Below are positions 16,895 to 25,643 of a stretch of DNA of 64,000 bases, in pieces (within the stretch, counting starts at the first letter, position 1; each line of letters starts with the position of its first letter). Source of the DNA: Deltaproteobacteria bacterium (GTDB lineage: Bacteria; Myxococcota_A; Polyangia; Polyangiales; Polyangiaceae); assembly GCA_016218915.1 (NCBI GenBank), contig JACRCQ010000061.1, positions 104,051 to 168,050 of the forward strand, given 5' to 3'. The position numbers and the translations under genes are program-made. Below the pieces are notes generated by a model. The model saw only the letters and a list, made by a program, of their open reading frames with translations. It was not told the origin of the DNA and did no database searches.

Positions 16895-18898
16895 TCAGAC
16901 GTCGACGGTCCACTCCTGGATCGGGGCGCGGAATCCGCTGGGAAGATCCAGCGCCCAGACCACCTCGGTCAGGCAGGAGTGCAGCTTTGCATCCGCCGCA
17001 GGCGCGAGTACCACCGAAGGGACGTCCACCACTTCCTGCGAGGTAGTCTCCAGGGTCACCGTGGCGTGGCCTGTGCCGCCGCACTTCTTCCACCCCTCCA
17101 CAATCTCGCTCACGAGCCACTTCTGAGGATCGAAGTGGGCCCCGAGGCGACCGTGCCCAGAGCCGAATCCCTGTCCGCTTCCCGTGCCTGAGCCGTGGCC
17201 GATGGTCCCTGTGCGCTCGCCGTCATCCAGCCCCTCGGTGGATGGACGCACGCCGGGCTCGATTGCCAGATAGCTCGTGACCGGAGAGACCGCAGCACCC
17301 CGCTTCGCGAGTACCATCATCTCTTTTTCGTCGAGCTCCGAGAGGATTTGCGAGCCAAACGCCAGCGCAGACCAGTTGCGCGTCTCTGCCGGGTCGACCG
17401 CAATGGGAAGGCGGATCGACCGCGACCACAGCTCTCCGGTCACCTCGAGCGCGGTGACCTCGGCAGGCGCAATCTGCAGGCTCTCGAAACCTTCCCCTTC
17501 GAGCAGCGTCTCCGGGGGAGCCAGCGCACTTTCCGCCAGCTCTCGTGCTTCGACCTTGAAGCGATCGAGCCGCAAGGGGCGAGCGAGCTCTTCGTACACG
17601 CGGAGCCTGGCTGCGGTGTTGGCAACGTCATCGCTGGACTCTGCGGACCACGCAAGCCCGCCGGTGCCGCGGGCCACAGGCGCCCATGCGCTGTCGTCAT
17701 CGCGGATCAGCTTTTCGCCGCCGTTTTGGAGCGTGGCGATGTGCAGGACTGCGTTGCCTCGCGCGGTGATCGGCTTGACCATCGCTGGGGTCAGGCGGCT
17801 TCGCATCCTGAGGTCGGACATGATCACGATGCGCGTTGGCGTGCCAGCAGCGACCTGGCCCAGCGCGGCGTACGCGTCCGCGAGCGCAGCATCCAGATGG
17901 CTTCCGTTGCCTTGCGTCGGATGAAGCGAATCGAGCCTAGCCCGCGCCTGCGCCACGGGCATGAAGCTGCCGAACGTGCGGTGGGGCTTCCGGTCGAAGG
18001 TGATCACCTCCACCTTGGCGTCCTTGAAGTGCGACAGGTAGGCCTTGGACGCAGCGATGGAAGCGTTGACATCCTGCTCGTCGACCGAGCGGGACGTGTC
18101 GATCAGCACCACGACGTGAGCGCCTTTCGGCACAGCGGACAGCTTCGGCGCAGCCTCCACGTGCGCATGCAAGAACACGCGGCCGCGCGAGATCTTGAGC
18201 GAAGCAAGCCCACCGACAACGCGAGGCATCCCGCGGGGCACAAGCTCGATCTTCACAGACTGGTCGAGCTTGACCTTGGCCCCTGGGATCTCGGGACGGC
18301 CATTGACGAGAAGCTCGTCGCCCTGCCGTGCCGGCTCAATCGTCAGGTCCGCAGCAAGCACGTCCGTGCCGATCTTCGGCAGCTCGACCTGGTAGCGCCC
18401 TTCGCGATAGGAAGCGGGCAGCTTGATCGTGTACTCGACGGTCTTCAGGCCCCCGGCAGGTACTGGGAAGACCTGCAGCGCGAGCTCGCTCTGGCGGCGC
18501 CAGGACAGCAAGGCAGGGTCTTTCGGGTAGTAGCCGCCGATGCCGGTCAGCTCCTTGTACTTGTGCGCCGCGGCCTCGGCTTCCATCAGCTCCCCTTCGA
18601 ACCACACGTGCTCGCCACCGCGCATGCCGAGCGATCGCAGTCGCGTCGCCACGCCGCCATTCGGCACGTCGATCCAGAAGGTCGACTGGTCAGAGCGATC
18701 CCCGGTGTTCATCACGGTCCGTCGAACCACGAGGACCGCGAGCCCTCGATCCACTCGCATATCGACCGTGTGGGCGAGCTCCCTGCATTCGAATCGGGTG
18801 CCGCTGAGTCGATCGGCACCGGCGCTTGCGGCGAGCGTACTCACCGCGATGGCAGCCCCGAGCGCCGAGACGACCCGTCGGGTGTCTCGTCGAAACAT
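16895..18898 (-). CDS. VIT and VWA domain protein (upstream paralogue)
   Basis: A 667-residue exported protein with the same plan as its downstream neighbour: signal peptide (MFRRDTRRV start, cleavage near SAGA), VIT domain with GGYYPKDPALLSWR, VWA domain with metal site D-T-S-R-S and a C-terminal KKCGGTG segment. A Gly/His-rich insert (about residues 555-585, GSGTGSGQGFGSGHGR) separates VWA and C-terminal parts and is absent from the paralogue. Similarity through the full length shows a tandem duplication. The ATG at 18898 was chosen since both paralogues then begin MFRR and longer reading would overlap the divergent acyl-CoA-binding-protein gene. Function unknown. Confidence 0.85.
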   Translation of the reverse strand: MFRRDTRRVVSALGAAIAVSTLAASAGADRLSGTRFECRELAHTVDMRVDRGLAVLVVRRTVMNTGDRSDQSTFWIDVPNGGVATRLRSLGMRGGEHVWFEGELMEAEAAAHKYKELTGIGGYYPKDPALLSWRRQSELALQVFPVPAGGLKTVEYTIKLPASYREGRYQVELPKIGTDVLAADLTIEPARQGDELLVNGRPEIPGAKVKLDQSVKIELVPRGMPRVVGGLASLKISRGRVFLHAHVEAAPKLSAVPKGAHVVVLIDTSRSVDEQDVNASIAASKAYLSHFKDAKVEVITFDRKPHRTFGSFMPVAQARARLDSLHPTQGNGSHLDAALADAYAALGQVAAGTPTRIVIMSDLRMRSRLTPAMVKPITARGNAVLHIATLQNGGEKLIRDDDSAWAPVARGTGGLAWSAESSDDVANTAARLRVYEELARPLRLDRFKVEARELAESALAPPETLLEGEGFESLQIAPAEVTALEVTGELWSRSIRLPIAVDPAETRNWSALAFGSQILSELDEKEMMVLAKRGAAVSPVTSYLAIEPGVRPSTEGLDDGERTGTIGHGSGTGSGQGFGSGHGRLGAHFDPQKWLVSEIVEGWKKCGGTGHATVTLETTSQEVVDVPSVVLAPAADAKLHSCLTEVVWALDLPSGFRAPIQEWTVDV

Positions 18899-19005
18899 GC
18901 CTTCAAGACAACGCGCGACGGCAAGAGTTCCCTCGGGGGAGCTGCTGGACGATTCGGGCCGGGTCGCCGGTAGCCGACAGCCCTGCTCGGGACTATACAG
19001 CTCGC

Positions 19006-19272
19006 ATGACACTCCAGGAGCAGTTCGACGACGCACAAGGCCGGGTCAAGAAGCTCTCGAAGACCCCTTCCAACGACGCACTTCTCGAGCTGTACGGGCT
19101 GTACAAGCAGGCCACGTCGGGCGACGTGCAGGGCAAGCGGCCGGGCATGTTCGATCTCAAGGGTCGCGCCAAGTTCGATGCGTGGACGTCGCGCAAGGGG
19201 ATGACGCGCGACCAGGCCATGGAGTCGTACGTGAAGGTCGTGGACCGGCTCGTTGCCGCGGATCGGGCGTAG
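19006..19272 (+). CDS. Acyl-CoA-binding protein
   Basis: An 88-residue protein with the whole acyl-CoA-binding domain: the YGLYKQATSGDVQGKRPG segment is nearly diagnostic, with the Tyr and Lys residues that contact the CoA moiety, followed by KFDAWTSRKGMTRDQAMESY. The family buffers long-chain acyl-CoA in the cytosol; it is universal in eukaryotes and sporadic in bacteria. The ATG at 19006 gives exactly the family length of about 88 residues. It is divergent from the VIT-VWA operon and lies 62 bases before the HAD hydrolase gene. No other fatty-acid gene is close, apart from the hotdog and nitronate monooxygenase genes 16 kb away. Confidence 0.93.
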   Translation: MTLQEQFDDAQGRVKKLSKTPSNDALLELYGLYKQATSGDVQGKRPGMFDLKGRAKFDAWTSRKGMTRDQAMESYVKVVDRLVAADRA

Positions 19273-19334
19273 CGGCCGGGATTCGAGCACGCCACCAAGA
19301 TCCGCTTGGGGAGGATCGCTGGTATGCTGCCGCC

Positions 19335-20105
19335 ATGATCCGAGCCGTCCTGCTCGACCTGGAAGGTACGCTCCACATCGGTGACCGCGCGGTGCCAGGA
19401 GCTGCGCAAGCGCTGCGAGAGCTGCGTGACCGCGGCCTGCCATGCCGGTTCGTGACCAATGTCACCACGCGCTGCGCGGAATCGTTGCACGACAAGCTGA
19501 TCGGCCTTGGCATGCCGATCGAGCGGGGAGAGATCCTGAGCGCACCGCAGGCTGCGGTTCGCTACCTGCGCAAGATGGGATCGCCGCGCTGCCTGCTCCT
19601 GCTGGCCGAGGACACGCTTCGAGACTTCGCGGAGTTCCCCCGGTCGGACAAGGAGCCGGAGGTGATCGTGGTGGGCGACATCGGCAACCGGTGGGATGGG
19701 GATCTGATGCAGAGGCTATTTGCGATGATCCTTGGGGGGGCCCAGCTGGTGACGTTGCACAAGGGGAGGTACTGGGAGGCGGGGGACGGGCTTCGCATCG
19801 ACATCGGGGCCTTCATCGCAGCGCTCGAGTACGCATCAGGGCGTCAGGCGACCGTGATCGGCAAGCCCTCGCCGCGGTTCTACGAGCTTGCGATCGAGTC
19901 GATGGGAGTGCCTGCCGCCGAGATTGCGATGGTGGGCGACGACCTCGACACGGATGTGGCGGCTGCGCAATCGCTCGGGCTAAAGGGAGTCCTGGTGAAG
20001 ACGGGCAAGTACCGGCCCGAGCTTGCGGCGCGGTCCGAGGTTCATCCGGATGCGGTGCTGGAATCGATACGCGACCTGCCGGGGTGGCTCGGCGCAACCG
20101 TGTGA
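19335..20105 (+). CDS. HAD-IIA family hydrolase (HDHD2-like)
   Basis: A 256-residue member of haloacid-dehalogenase subfamily IIA, close to the NagD/HDHD2/LHPP group of phosphatases. Motif I is D8-L-E10-G-T-L-H, with Glu where most HAD phosphatases have the general-acid Asp; HDHD2-type proteins also deviate here. Motif II is the VTNVTTR segment, motif III the Lys in IGKPSPRFYELA, and motif IV is VGDDLDTDVAAAQSLG. The cap region between them is type C2. Natural substrates of this group are poorly known, and the Glu makes catalytic efficiency uncertain. Start ATG at 19335. It precedes the OmpA-like gene by 48 bases. Confidence 0.88.
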   Translation: MIRAVLLDLEGTLHIGDRAVPGAAQALRELRDRGLPCRFVTNVTTRCAESLHDKLIGLGMPIERGEILSAPQAAVRYLRKMGSPRCLLLLAEDTLRDFAEFPRSDKEPEVIVVGDIGNRWDGDLMQRLFAMILGGAQLVTLHKGRYWEAGDGLRIDIGAFIAALEYASGRQATVIGKPSPRFYELAIESMGVPAAEIAMVGDDLDTDVAAAQSLGLKGVLVKTGKYRPELAARSEVHPDAVLESIRDLPGWLGATV

Positions 20106-20153
20106 ATGTCGTCTCCCCAACCGCGTGAATCGCGTGTAGGGTGGCCCGATTCG

Positions 20154-22133
20154 ATGCGATCCCTGACCACCTTCCTGTCGTTCTCGGCTCTGGCCGCCAC
20201 GCTTGGCGTGACCTGCCTCTCCGGGGCCTCCGAGTGCAACAACGCGTCGCGGCTGAGCTCGTGCATCAACTCCGACACGCTCTGGCCGCACGCGGGCGCA
20301 GCGACCTTCCAATCCGTGGGCGCGACGGAGACCACGGCCACAGGGCAGTTCTCCTTCGGGATCGTGACCACCTACCTTCGCAAGCCGATCGTTCTCAGGG
20401 CTTCCTCGCCTGACCCGGCCGGCACCGAGGTCCCTGCGGTCAACCACCTGGTCGACTCGTCGTTCCTGTGGGCCTTCGGCGTGACGAATCGGCTCGAGCT
20501 GACCTTCGCGATGCCAGCGTCGTTGTACCAGACCGGCTCCGGGCTCTCGGGCTACACCTCGAGCCATGCGACGCCGATCCCTGCGACGGCGGTGCGGGAT
20601 CTGCGCTACGGGCTTGCCTACGCCCTGGTGCCGCGCGATCGGGCCTTTCCGACCCAGGGCTTCGCAGCCACGGCGCGCTTCGAGATGAGTGCGCCGGTCG
20701 GCGATCGGCAGTCGTTCGCAGGCGATCGGAGCGCGGTGTGGTACCCGACGGTCTCCGCGGACTACAGGATCGGACGCGTGTTCGTCGGCGCCGAGCTCGG
20801 GGCCCGTCTGCGCGGAACCAGCACCCTCGCGGGAACCCGCGTGGGCTCCCAGCTCTTCTCCGCGGTCGGCGTCGGATTCGACATCCTGCCCGAGCAGAAG
20901 CTCAGCGCAGCGATCGAGGCATTCGCGCTGCCCACGCTCGTGGGCCAGGAGCAGCTCAGACGCGATCCGACCACAGCGGCGCTCGTAGCCGAATCCTCCA
21001 CCCGCAAGCTCGTGCCCGCGGAATGGATGGCCACCGTGCGCACAGCTCCGATCGCCGGCGGCGACTTCTCCGTCGCTGCAAGCGGCGGCACCGCTCTTCC
21101 GCTGACCGATCCGTCCTCGATGACCTCTCCGAGCTACCGCTTCGTGCTCGGCGTCCGCTACGCGCCGCTGGCGCGCGACACCGATGGCGACGGAGTGCTG
21201 GATCGCGACGACAAGTGCCCTGCGCAGAAGGAAGACCGCGACGGGTTCGAGGATGACGACGGCTGCGTCGACCCGGACAATGATCGGGATGGAATCCCGG
21301 ACGAGCTGGATCGGTGCAGGGACAAGCCGGAGGATCACGACGGCTTCAAGGATGACGATGGTTGCCCGGATCTGGATGACGACGGGGACGGCGTTCCGGA
21401 CGCCGACGACCAGTGCCGCAACAAGGCCGAGGACAAGGACGGGTTCGAGGACAGCGACGGGTGCCCGGACCCGGACAACGATGGCGACGGGATCCTCGAC
21501 AAGGACGACAAGTGCCCGAACGCGCCCGAGGACTTCGACGGCTACAACGATCAGGATGGATGTCCAGATCCGGACAATGACATGGACGGCATCCCTGACA
21601 AGCAGGACAAGTGCCCGAACACGCGTGAGGACAAGGACGGATTCCAGGACGAGGACGGATGTCCAGAGCCGGATAATGACCAGGACGGCATCTCCGACGA
21701 CCTCGACAAGTGCCCGCTGCAGGCCGAGACCATCAACGGCGTCGACGACAACGACGGCTGCCCGGAGCCCGGCGCCAAGGAGCTGACCGTGGTCGACGGC
21801 GCCAAGGTGTCGGTGCAGGCGCCGGCTCGCTTCGCTCCCAACCAGGCGCGCATGACCCCGCAGATGCAGACCCAGCTCTTGATGATCGCCCAGCGCGCCA
21901 GGGGCATGGTCCCGGTCGATCGGGTCATCATCGAGGCATTTGCTGACGCTCCCGGCGACACGCCGGCAACCGAGAAGCTCGCAGCGGATCGCTCCGAGAG
22001 CCTGCGTGCCGTGTTCATCCAGGCCGGATTCCCTGCAACGATGATCACCGCTGCGTCCGGCGACCTCGCTGCCAAGCGCCCGGCAACGGCGCCTCAATAC
22101 GAAGTCACGGTCCAGCGCAGCAAGTACAAGTAG
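20154..22133 (+). CDS. OmpA-like outer-membrane protein with TSP3 repeats
   Basis: A 659-residue outer-membrane protein. A signal peptide (about 1-25) is followed by a beta-rich region to about residue 340 that should form the membrane barrel. Residues 342-541 are an acidic run of thrombospondin type 3 calcium-binding repeats: units such as DTDGDGVLDRDDKCP, DNDRDGIPDELDRC, DDDGDGVPDADDQC, DNDGDGILDKDDKCP, DNDMDGIPDKQDKCP and DNDQDGISDDLDKCP, alternating with DGFEDDDGC. The C-terminus (about 542-659) resembles the OmpA peptidoglycan-binding domain, though it is divergent at the usual Asp/Arg ligands. Such proteins tether the outer membrane to the wall. Convergent with the DUF4846 gene, 15 bases between stops. 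Confidence 0.87.
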   Translation: MRSLTTFLSFSALAATLGVTCLSGASECNNASRLSSCINSDTLWPHAGAATFQSVGATETTATGQFSFGIVTTYLRKPIVLRASSPDPAGTEVPAVNHLVDSSFLWAFGVTNRLELTFAMPASLYQTGSGLSGYTSSHATPIPATAVRDLRYGLAYALVPRDRAFPTQGFAATARFEMSAPVGDRQSFAGDRSAVWYPTVSADYRIGRVFVGAELGARLRGTSTLAGTRVGSQLFSAVGVGFDILPEQKLSAAIEAFALPTLVGQEQLRRDPTTAALVAESSTRKLVPAEWMATVRTAPIAGGDFSVAASGGTALPLTDPSSMTSPSYRFVLGVRYAPLARDTDGDGVLDRDDKCPAQKEDRDGFEDDDGCVDPDNDRDGIPDELDRCRDKPEDHDGFKDDDGCPDLDDDGDGVPDADDQCRNKAEDKDGFEDSDGCPDPDNDGDGILDKDDKCPNAPEDFDGYNDQDGCPDPDNDMDGIPDKQDKCPNTREDKDGFQDEDGCPEPDNDQDGISDDLDKCPLQAETINGVDDNDGCPEPGAKELTVVDGAKVSVQAPARFAPNQARMTPQMQTQLLMIAQRARGMVPVDRVIIEAFADAPGDTPATEKLAADRSESLRAVFIQAGFPATMITAASGDLAAKRPATAPQYEVTVQRSKYK

Positions 22134-22148
22134 CCACGAGCGGCAGCT

Positions 22149-23141
22149 TCAGAGCCTGCGCAGCAGCGACCAGGGGAACCGACGCCAGAACGGTGTCTTG
22201 AGCCCGGGCTCCTCAGGATCGATCGTGAACCAGGTCTGCGACTTCGAAGGGCGCAGCACCTGGAAGTTCTGCGCTGGCATGTAGCTTTGCCCCAGCAGCA
22301 CGGTCTTTCTGCCCTCAGCCGTGGCCGCGACGTCGAGAATCAACACCGTGTGCCCGGGGGAGCCGGGCATGATCAGGAAGTCCCCAGGGGACAGGTCTGC
22401 CAGCTCCACGGGCCGCGCCTGCTGGGCAAGCGACCCGGTGTTCGCAAACATGAACACCGCGTCCAGGTACCGACGGAAGCTCGCATGGTCGTCCCTGGGA
22501 CGCGGCTTTCCCGGCTCCCACGTGAGCGCCGCGCCCTTGGCCACCGGCTTGTCGCCTTTGACCCAGCGCTCGTAGGGCATCGTGCCCGCTGCCGCGCGCC
22601 AGGTCATGTCGCGCTTGCCCTGCGACCATTGCCATTCCGCGTGGAGCCGGATCACAGCATCTGCGCATTGCTGCAGATCCGCGGTCCCTGGGTCGAGGGC
22701 AACCACGGCGGCGATGTTCGGGTGTCCAGGCTCGTAGAGAACTCCGCCCGCGTACGACTTCACCAGCGTGCCAGGCGCCGCGAGCGGTAGCCGACGCAAC
22801 CAGGCCCCAAACGTGCCTGGACTCACTGAAACCCGGGAGTATCCGGACGGGGGCTGGAATCGATCCTCAAGGCAATCGACCGGTTCCAGCGCGGTGATCG
22901 ACCCATCCGCGAACCAGGGGTAGGCAGATGTGTCCACCGCACGCACGGTTGTGGCGTCCGTGGAGGCGTCGACCGCAGTCTCGACGTGCGCCGACGGCGA
23001 AGCGGACACAGCGGGTCTGGGACGGGGCGCCGTGAGCGGCGGGGGGTAGGGACGGGGCGGATCGGTTGGATCCGTCGAGCGGCTGCAGCCCGAAGCCAAC
23101 ATCCATACAACCGGCAAAGCCCAAGCGCGCAGCCGTTCCAT
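22149..23141 (-). CDS. DUF4846 lipoprotein
   Basis: A 330-residue lipoprotein (lipobox LASGC, Cys19) with a Pro/Ala-rich linker and a DUF4846-type domain from about residue 85 to the end. Characteristic stretches are GTFGAWLRRLPL, DLQQCADAVIRLHAEWQWSQGK and ELSPGDFLI-like LSPGDFLIMPGSPGHTVLILD, ending with the conserved SYMPAQNFQVL. The PG-H-x-V-L-I-L-D stretch recalls papain-like/NlpC-type His-containing strands, so a peptidase or amidase relation is conceivable but unproven. The ATG at 23141 starts the signal peptide; longer reading would run antisense through the VWA gene. Probably periplasmic side of a membrane. Divergent from the VWA gene, 88 bases apart. Confidence 0.85.
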   Translation of the reverse strand: MERLRAWALPVVWMLASGCSRSTDPTDPPRPYPPPLTAPRPRPAVSASPSAHVETAVDASTDATTVRAVDTSAYPWFADGSITALEPVDCLEDRFQPPSGYSRVSVSPGTFGAWLRRLPLAAPGTLVKSYAGGVLYEPGHPNIAAVVALDPGTADLQQCADAVIRLHAEWQWSQGKRDMTWRAAAGTMPYERWVKGDKPVAKGAALTWEPGKPRPRDDHASFRRYLDAVFMFANTGSLAQQARPVELADLSPGDFLIMPGSPGHTVLILDVAATAEGRKTVLLGQSYMPAQNFQVLRPSKSQTWFTIDPEEPGLKTPFWRRFPWSLLRRL

Positions 23142-23229
23142 GGGTCGAATCGTAGTCCAGCACCGGTTGGTAGGGCCACTGCAGATCCTTCGGCCTTCCA
23201 GTCCGTATTGCGGACAGGAGGCACCCGCC

Positions 23230-24696
23230 ATGTTCGCACGCTGGCTCGATCCCCACATCCGCACGAGCATTGCTCTTGCCCTGGTCATTTTGAGCATCGC
23301 CGGGCTCGTTCTGGCCGACCGGGGGCAGGGCTCCATCTGGCCGCGCGGCTCGAACGTCCTGACCATTGCGACCTCCCCCCCTACGCCTCCCAGCAACGAC
23401 CCGTCCCCGCCGCAGACCTCGGCCACGGTTCGGGCCACCGCGGCCACCGCGCGCTTCGCTTTGAGCCAGGGGCGAATCCTCGCTTCAGGCACCCGTCCCC
23501 TGTTCCTGGAGGTCCGTGTCTCTGCCGATGAAAGAACGTCGTCGGTGAGGACGCCGATCTCCATGGTCCTCGTCATCGACACGTCAGGCTCGATGCAGGG
23601 ACAGAAGCTCCAGGATGCGAAGAGGGCATCGATCGCGATGCTCGACCAGATGCACAACGACGACATGGTTGCGGTGGTCCGGTACGCATCGGACGCGCAG
23701 GTCGCGGTTCCCCTGGTGTCGGTGGGAGAAGGACGAGAGCGTGCGCGCAACGCAATCGAGCGCATGTACGCCAGCGGCAACACGGACATCGCCAATGCGT
23801 TGCGGATCGCATCGCGCCTGCTCGCCATGGACCAGGTTGCCCGACCGCAGCGGATCGTGCTCGTCACCGACGGACGCGACACATCCGGCTCGCCGCGCGA
23901 CACAGGGCCGAACGTCGCGCGCTCGCTCGCTGCCCGCGGAATCACCGCGTCCGCGCTCGGCATCGGCGTGGACTACGACGCGGGGTACCTGACGGCCGTG
24001 GCGGATCGCGGACGAGGCAACTACGAGTACATCGGTGAGTCGGCGGGGCTGGAGCGGTTCCTGACGAAGGAGCTGCGGGAGACGGGCACCACGACGGTGC
24101 AGGACGCCAATGCACGGATCGATCTGCCGCGCGGCTGGCATGTCCGCGATGTGTGGGGAGCGACGTGGGATCCGAGCTCCAGTGGTGTGCAGCTATCCTT
24201 CGGCTCGCTGTTCTCGGGGGACGAGCGACGGGCGATCGTGTCGCTCGAAGCGGATGCGGGATCGCCGGGAAGCTGGACCACGGTGCGTGCGACGTTCTCG
24301 TGGGTTCCGGTGTCGCTCGGCTCTCGCGTGGAGACCTCGACGCCGGCGCTGCGGGTCGAAGCGGTGGGCAGCCAGGAGGATGCGGACGCTTCCGTTGATC
24401 CGAGCGTGCTTGCCAGCACCGCCAGCCTCAACGCGTCTCGCCGGGAGCAGGAAGCGGCGGCCGCGTTCGAACGAGGGGACCGTCAGCTCGCGCTGCAGCT
24501 GAACCGCGCAGCCGCCGAAGAGCTGGACAAGGCAGCAAGCCGTGCGCCGGCCAAGGCGGCGGATCGTCTCCGAGCGCAGAAGCGCGCCTATGAGGGTGAT
24601 GCGCGCGTATACTCGAGCTCGCCTGCGGGCGCGGCTCCAGCTCGTCCGATCGGCGCACGTGAGAACTCCAACCTGGCGCGTGAGGCTGCGTACTGA
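23230..24696 (+). CDS. Membrane-anchored VWA-domain protein
   Basis: A 488-residue protein with an N-terminal transmembrane or signal-anchor segment (about residues 11-29) and a VWA domain at about 95-285. The metal-ion-dependent adhesion site is complete: D117-T-S-G-S, the later Thr/Ser in NTDIANALRIA and VTDGRDTSG. The plan matches TerF/YfbK-like surface VWA proteins. A beta-rich stretch follows, then a C-terminal Ala/Arg-rich helical region (about 410-470). A strong ribosome-binding site AGGAGG precedes the ATG. It is followed 11 bases later by a membrane-protein gene, so the two are likely an operon. Target of the VWA domain unknown. Confidence 0.87.
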   Translation: MFARWLDPHIRTSIALALVILSIAGLVLADRGQGSIWPRGSNVLTIATSPPTPPSNDPSPPQTSATVRATAATARFALSQGRILASGTRPLFLEVRVSADERTSSVRTPISMVLVIDTSGSMQGQKLQDAKRASIAMLDQMHNDDMVAVVRYASDAQVAVPLVSVGEGRERARNAIERMYASGNTDIANALRIASRLLAMDQVARPQRIVLVTDGRDTSGSPRDTGPNVARSLAARGITASALGIGVDYDAGYLTAVADRGRGNYEYIGESAGLERFLTKELRETGTTTVQDANARIDLPRGWHVRDVWGATWDPSSSGVQLSFGSLFSGDERRAIVSLEADAGSPGSWTTVRATFSWVPVSLGSRVETSTPALRVEAVGSQEDADASVDPSVLASTASLNASRREQEAAAAFERGDRQLALQLNRAAAEELDKAASRAPAKAADRLRAQKRAYEGDARVYSSSPAGAAPARPIGARENSNLAREAAY

Positions 24697-24707
24697 GGCA
24701 CAACTAC

Positions 24708-25601
24708 ATGCGAAGCATCGCTCTTGCCCTGCTGCTCGCTGCACTGCTCGTGGTCCAGATCTCGCTCCACGCATCTGGCGTGGACTCGTTGCTGATCGCT
24801 CCCGTGTCCGTGGTGATCGGAGTCGCGGCTGCGATCGTCGCACAGGGCGGCATCAGCTGGATCGCCGTGGCGCTGGGCGCCGGCTCTTCCCTCGCCTTCG
24901 GATGGCTCGATGGCTGGTCGCCGGTATTCGCGACCGCCGCCATGTGCCTGCTGTGGCTCGCACCGCGCGTCTGGCTGGCCCGCACCAAAGCTGATCTGAT
25001 CGTCGGAGGCGCGACTGCGCTGGGCGCTTCGGCGCTCTGCGCGGTGGTGCTGGTGCGATACGCTTCCGAGCCCCTGGTCATGCACGTGGCGTCGTGTGTG
25101 TTCGCCGGAGCAGCGCTGGCGATGGCGACGCTCGCCGGGCGATCCGACACGCCGCTGCTCCATGCGCTTCGGGTGGCGTCGCGGGCTGCCCGGGGGCCAG
25201 CGCGCGAATCGCTGGAAAAGGTCGTGATGCTGATGGCGCAGCGCGACGAGGCAGGCGTCGCATCGGCGAAACGTTCGTTTCCCCGAGGACAGCTCAGGCG
25301 CATCGCCCGGCTGGCGGACCAGCTGATCGCACAGCAGGACTTTCAGGGCGAAGACGCGTTGCGCGCCAGGGAGCAGCTCGAAGCGCGGCTGAGCGACGCA
25401 ATCAAGGATCTTCAGGCAGGGCAAGCGCCCAAGCCTCCGGCCACGCCGTCGGCCTCGCCTGCTCCCGCTGCGGACGAGGCGCCGCCGCAATCACCGACGA
25501 CCGAACCTGCGAGCCCGTCCAGCGCGCAAGCCGCCGAGGATTCCAGTAGCGCTCCGATCGCGACCGGCGCCGAGGCGATCGCGCCGATCGCCCAAAACTA
25601 G
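24708..25601 (+). CDS. Multi-pass membrane protein with Pro/Ala tail
   Basis: A 297-residue protein I do not recognise. Four to five hydrophobic helices fill residues 1-150 (first AALLLAALLVVQISL-like, then VSVVIGVAAAIVA, WIAVALGAGSSLAFGW, ATAAMCLLWLA, VMHVASCVFAGAALAMATLAG). Residues about 160-230 are a soluble helical part (QLRRIARLADQLIAQQ, EALREQLEARL-like). The last 65 residues are Pro/Ala/Ser-rich and disordered. Eleven bases separate it from the VWA gene upstream, which suggests a shared envelope role. No signature of a transporter or enzyme. Confidence 0.75.
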   Translation: MRSIALALLLAALLVVQISLHASGVDSLLIAPVSVVIGVAAAIVAQGGISWIAVALGAGSSLAFGWLDGWSPVFATAAMCLLWLAPRVWLARTKADLIVGGATALGASALCAVVLVRYASEPLVMHVASCVFAGAALAMATLAGRSDTPLLHALRVASRAARGPARESLEKVVMLMAQRDEAGVASAKRSFPRGQLRRIARLADQLIAQQDFQGEDALRAREQLEARLSDAIKDLQAGQAPKPPATPSASPAPAADEAPPQSPTTEPASPSSAQAAEDSSSAPIATGAEAIAPIAQN

Positions 25602-25643
25602 GCGCTGTCCACCGGCATCCTACCCACCCAGGGAGGAGCCGAC

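Noticed and set aside
17195..18973. 592-codon plus-strand frame opposite the VIT-VWA gene
   Set aside because: Antisense, His/Arg-rich, and no start signal or domain.
19980..22097. 705-codon minus-strand frame opposite the TSP3-OmpA gene
   Set aside because: Its repetitive protein merely mirrors the Asp-rich TSP3 repeats on the other strand.
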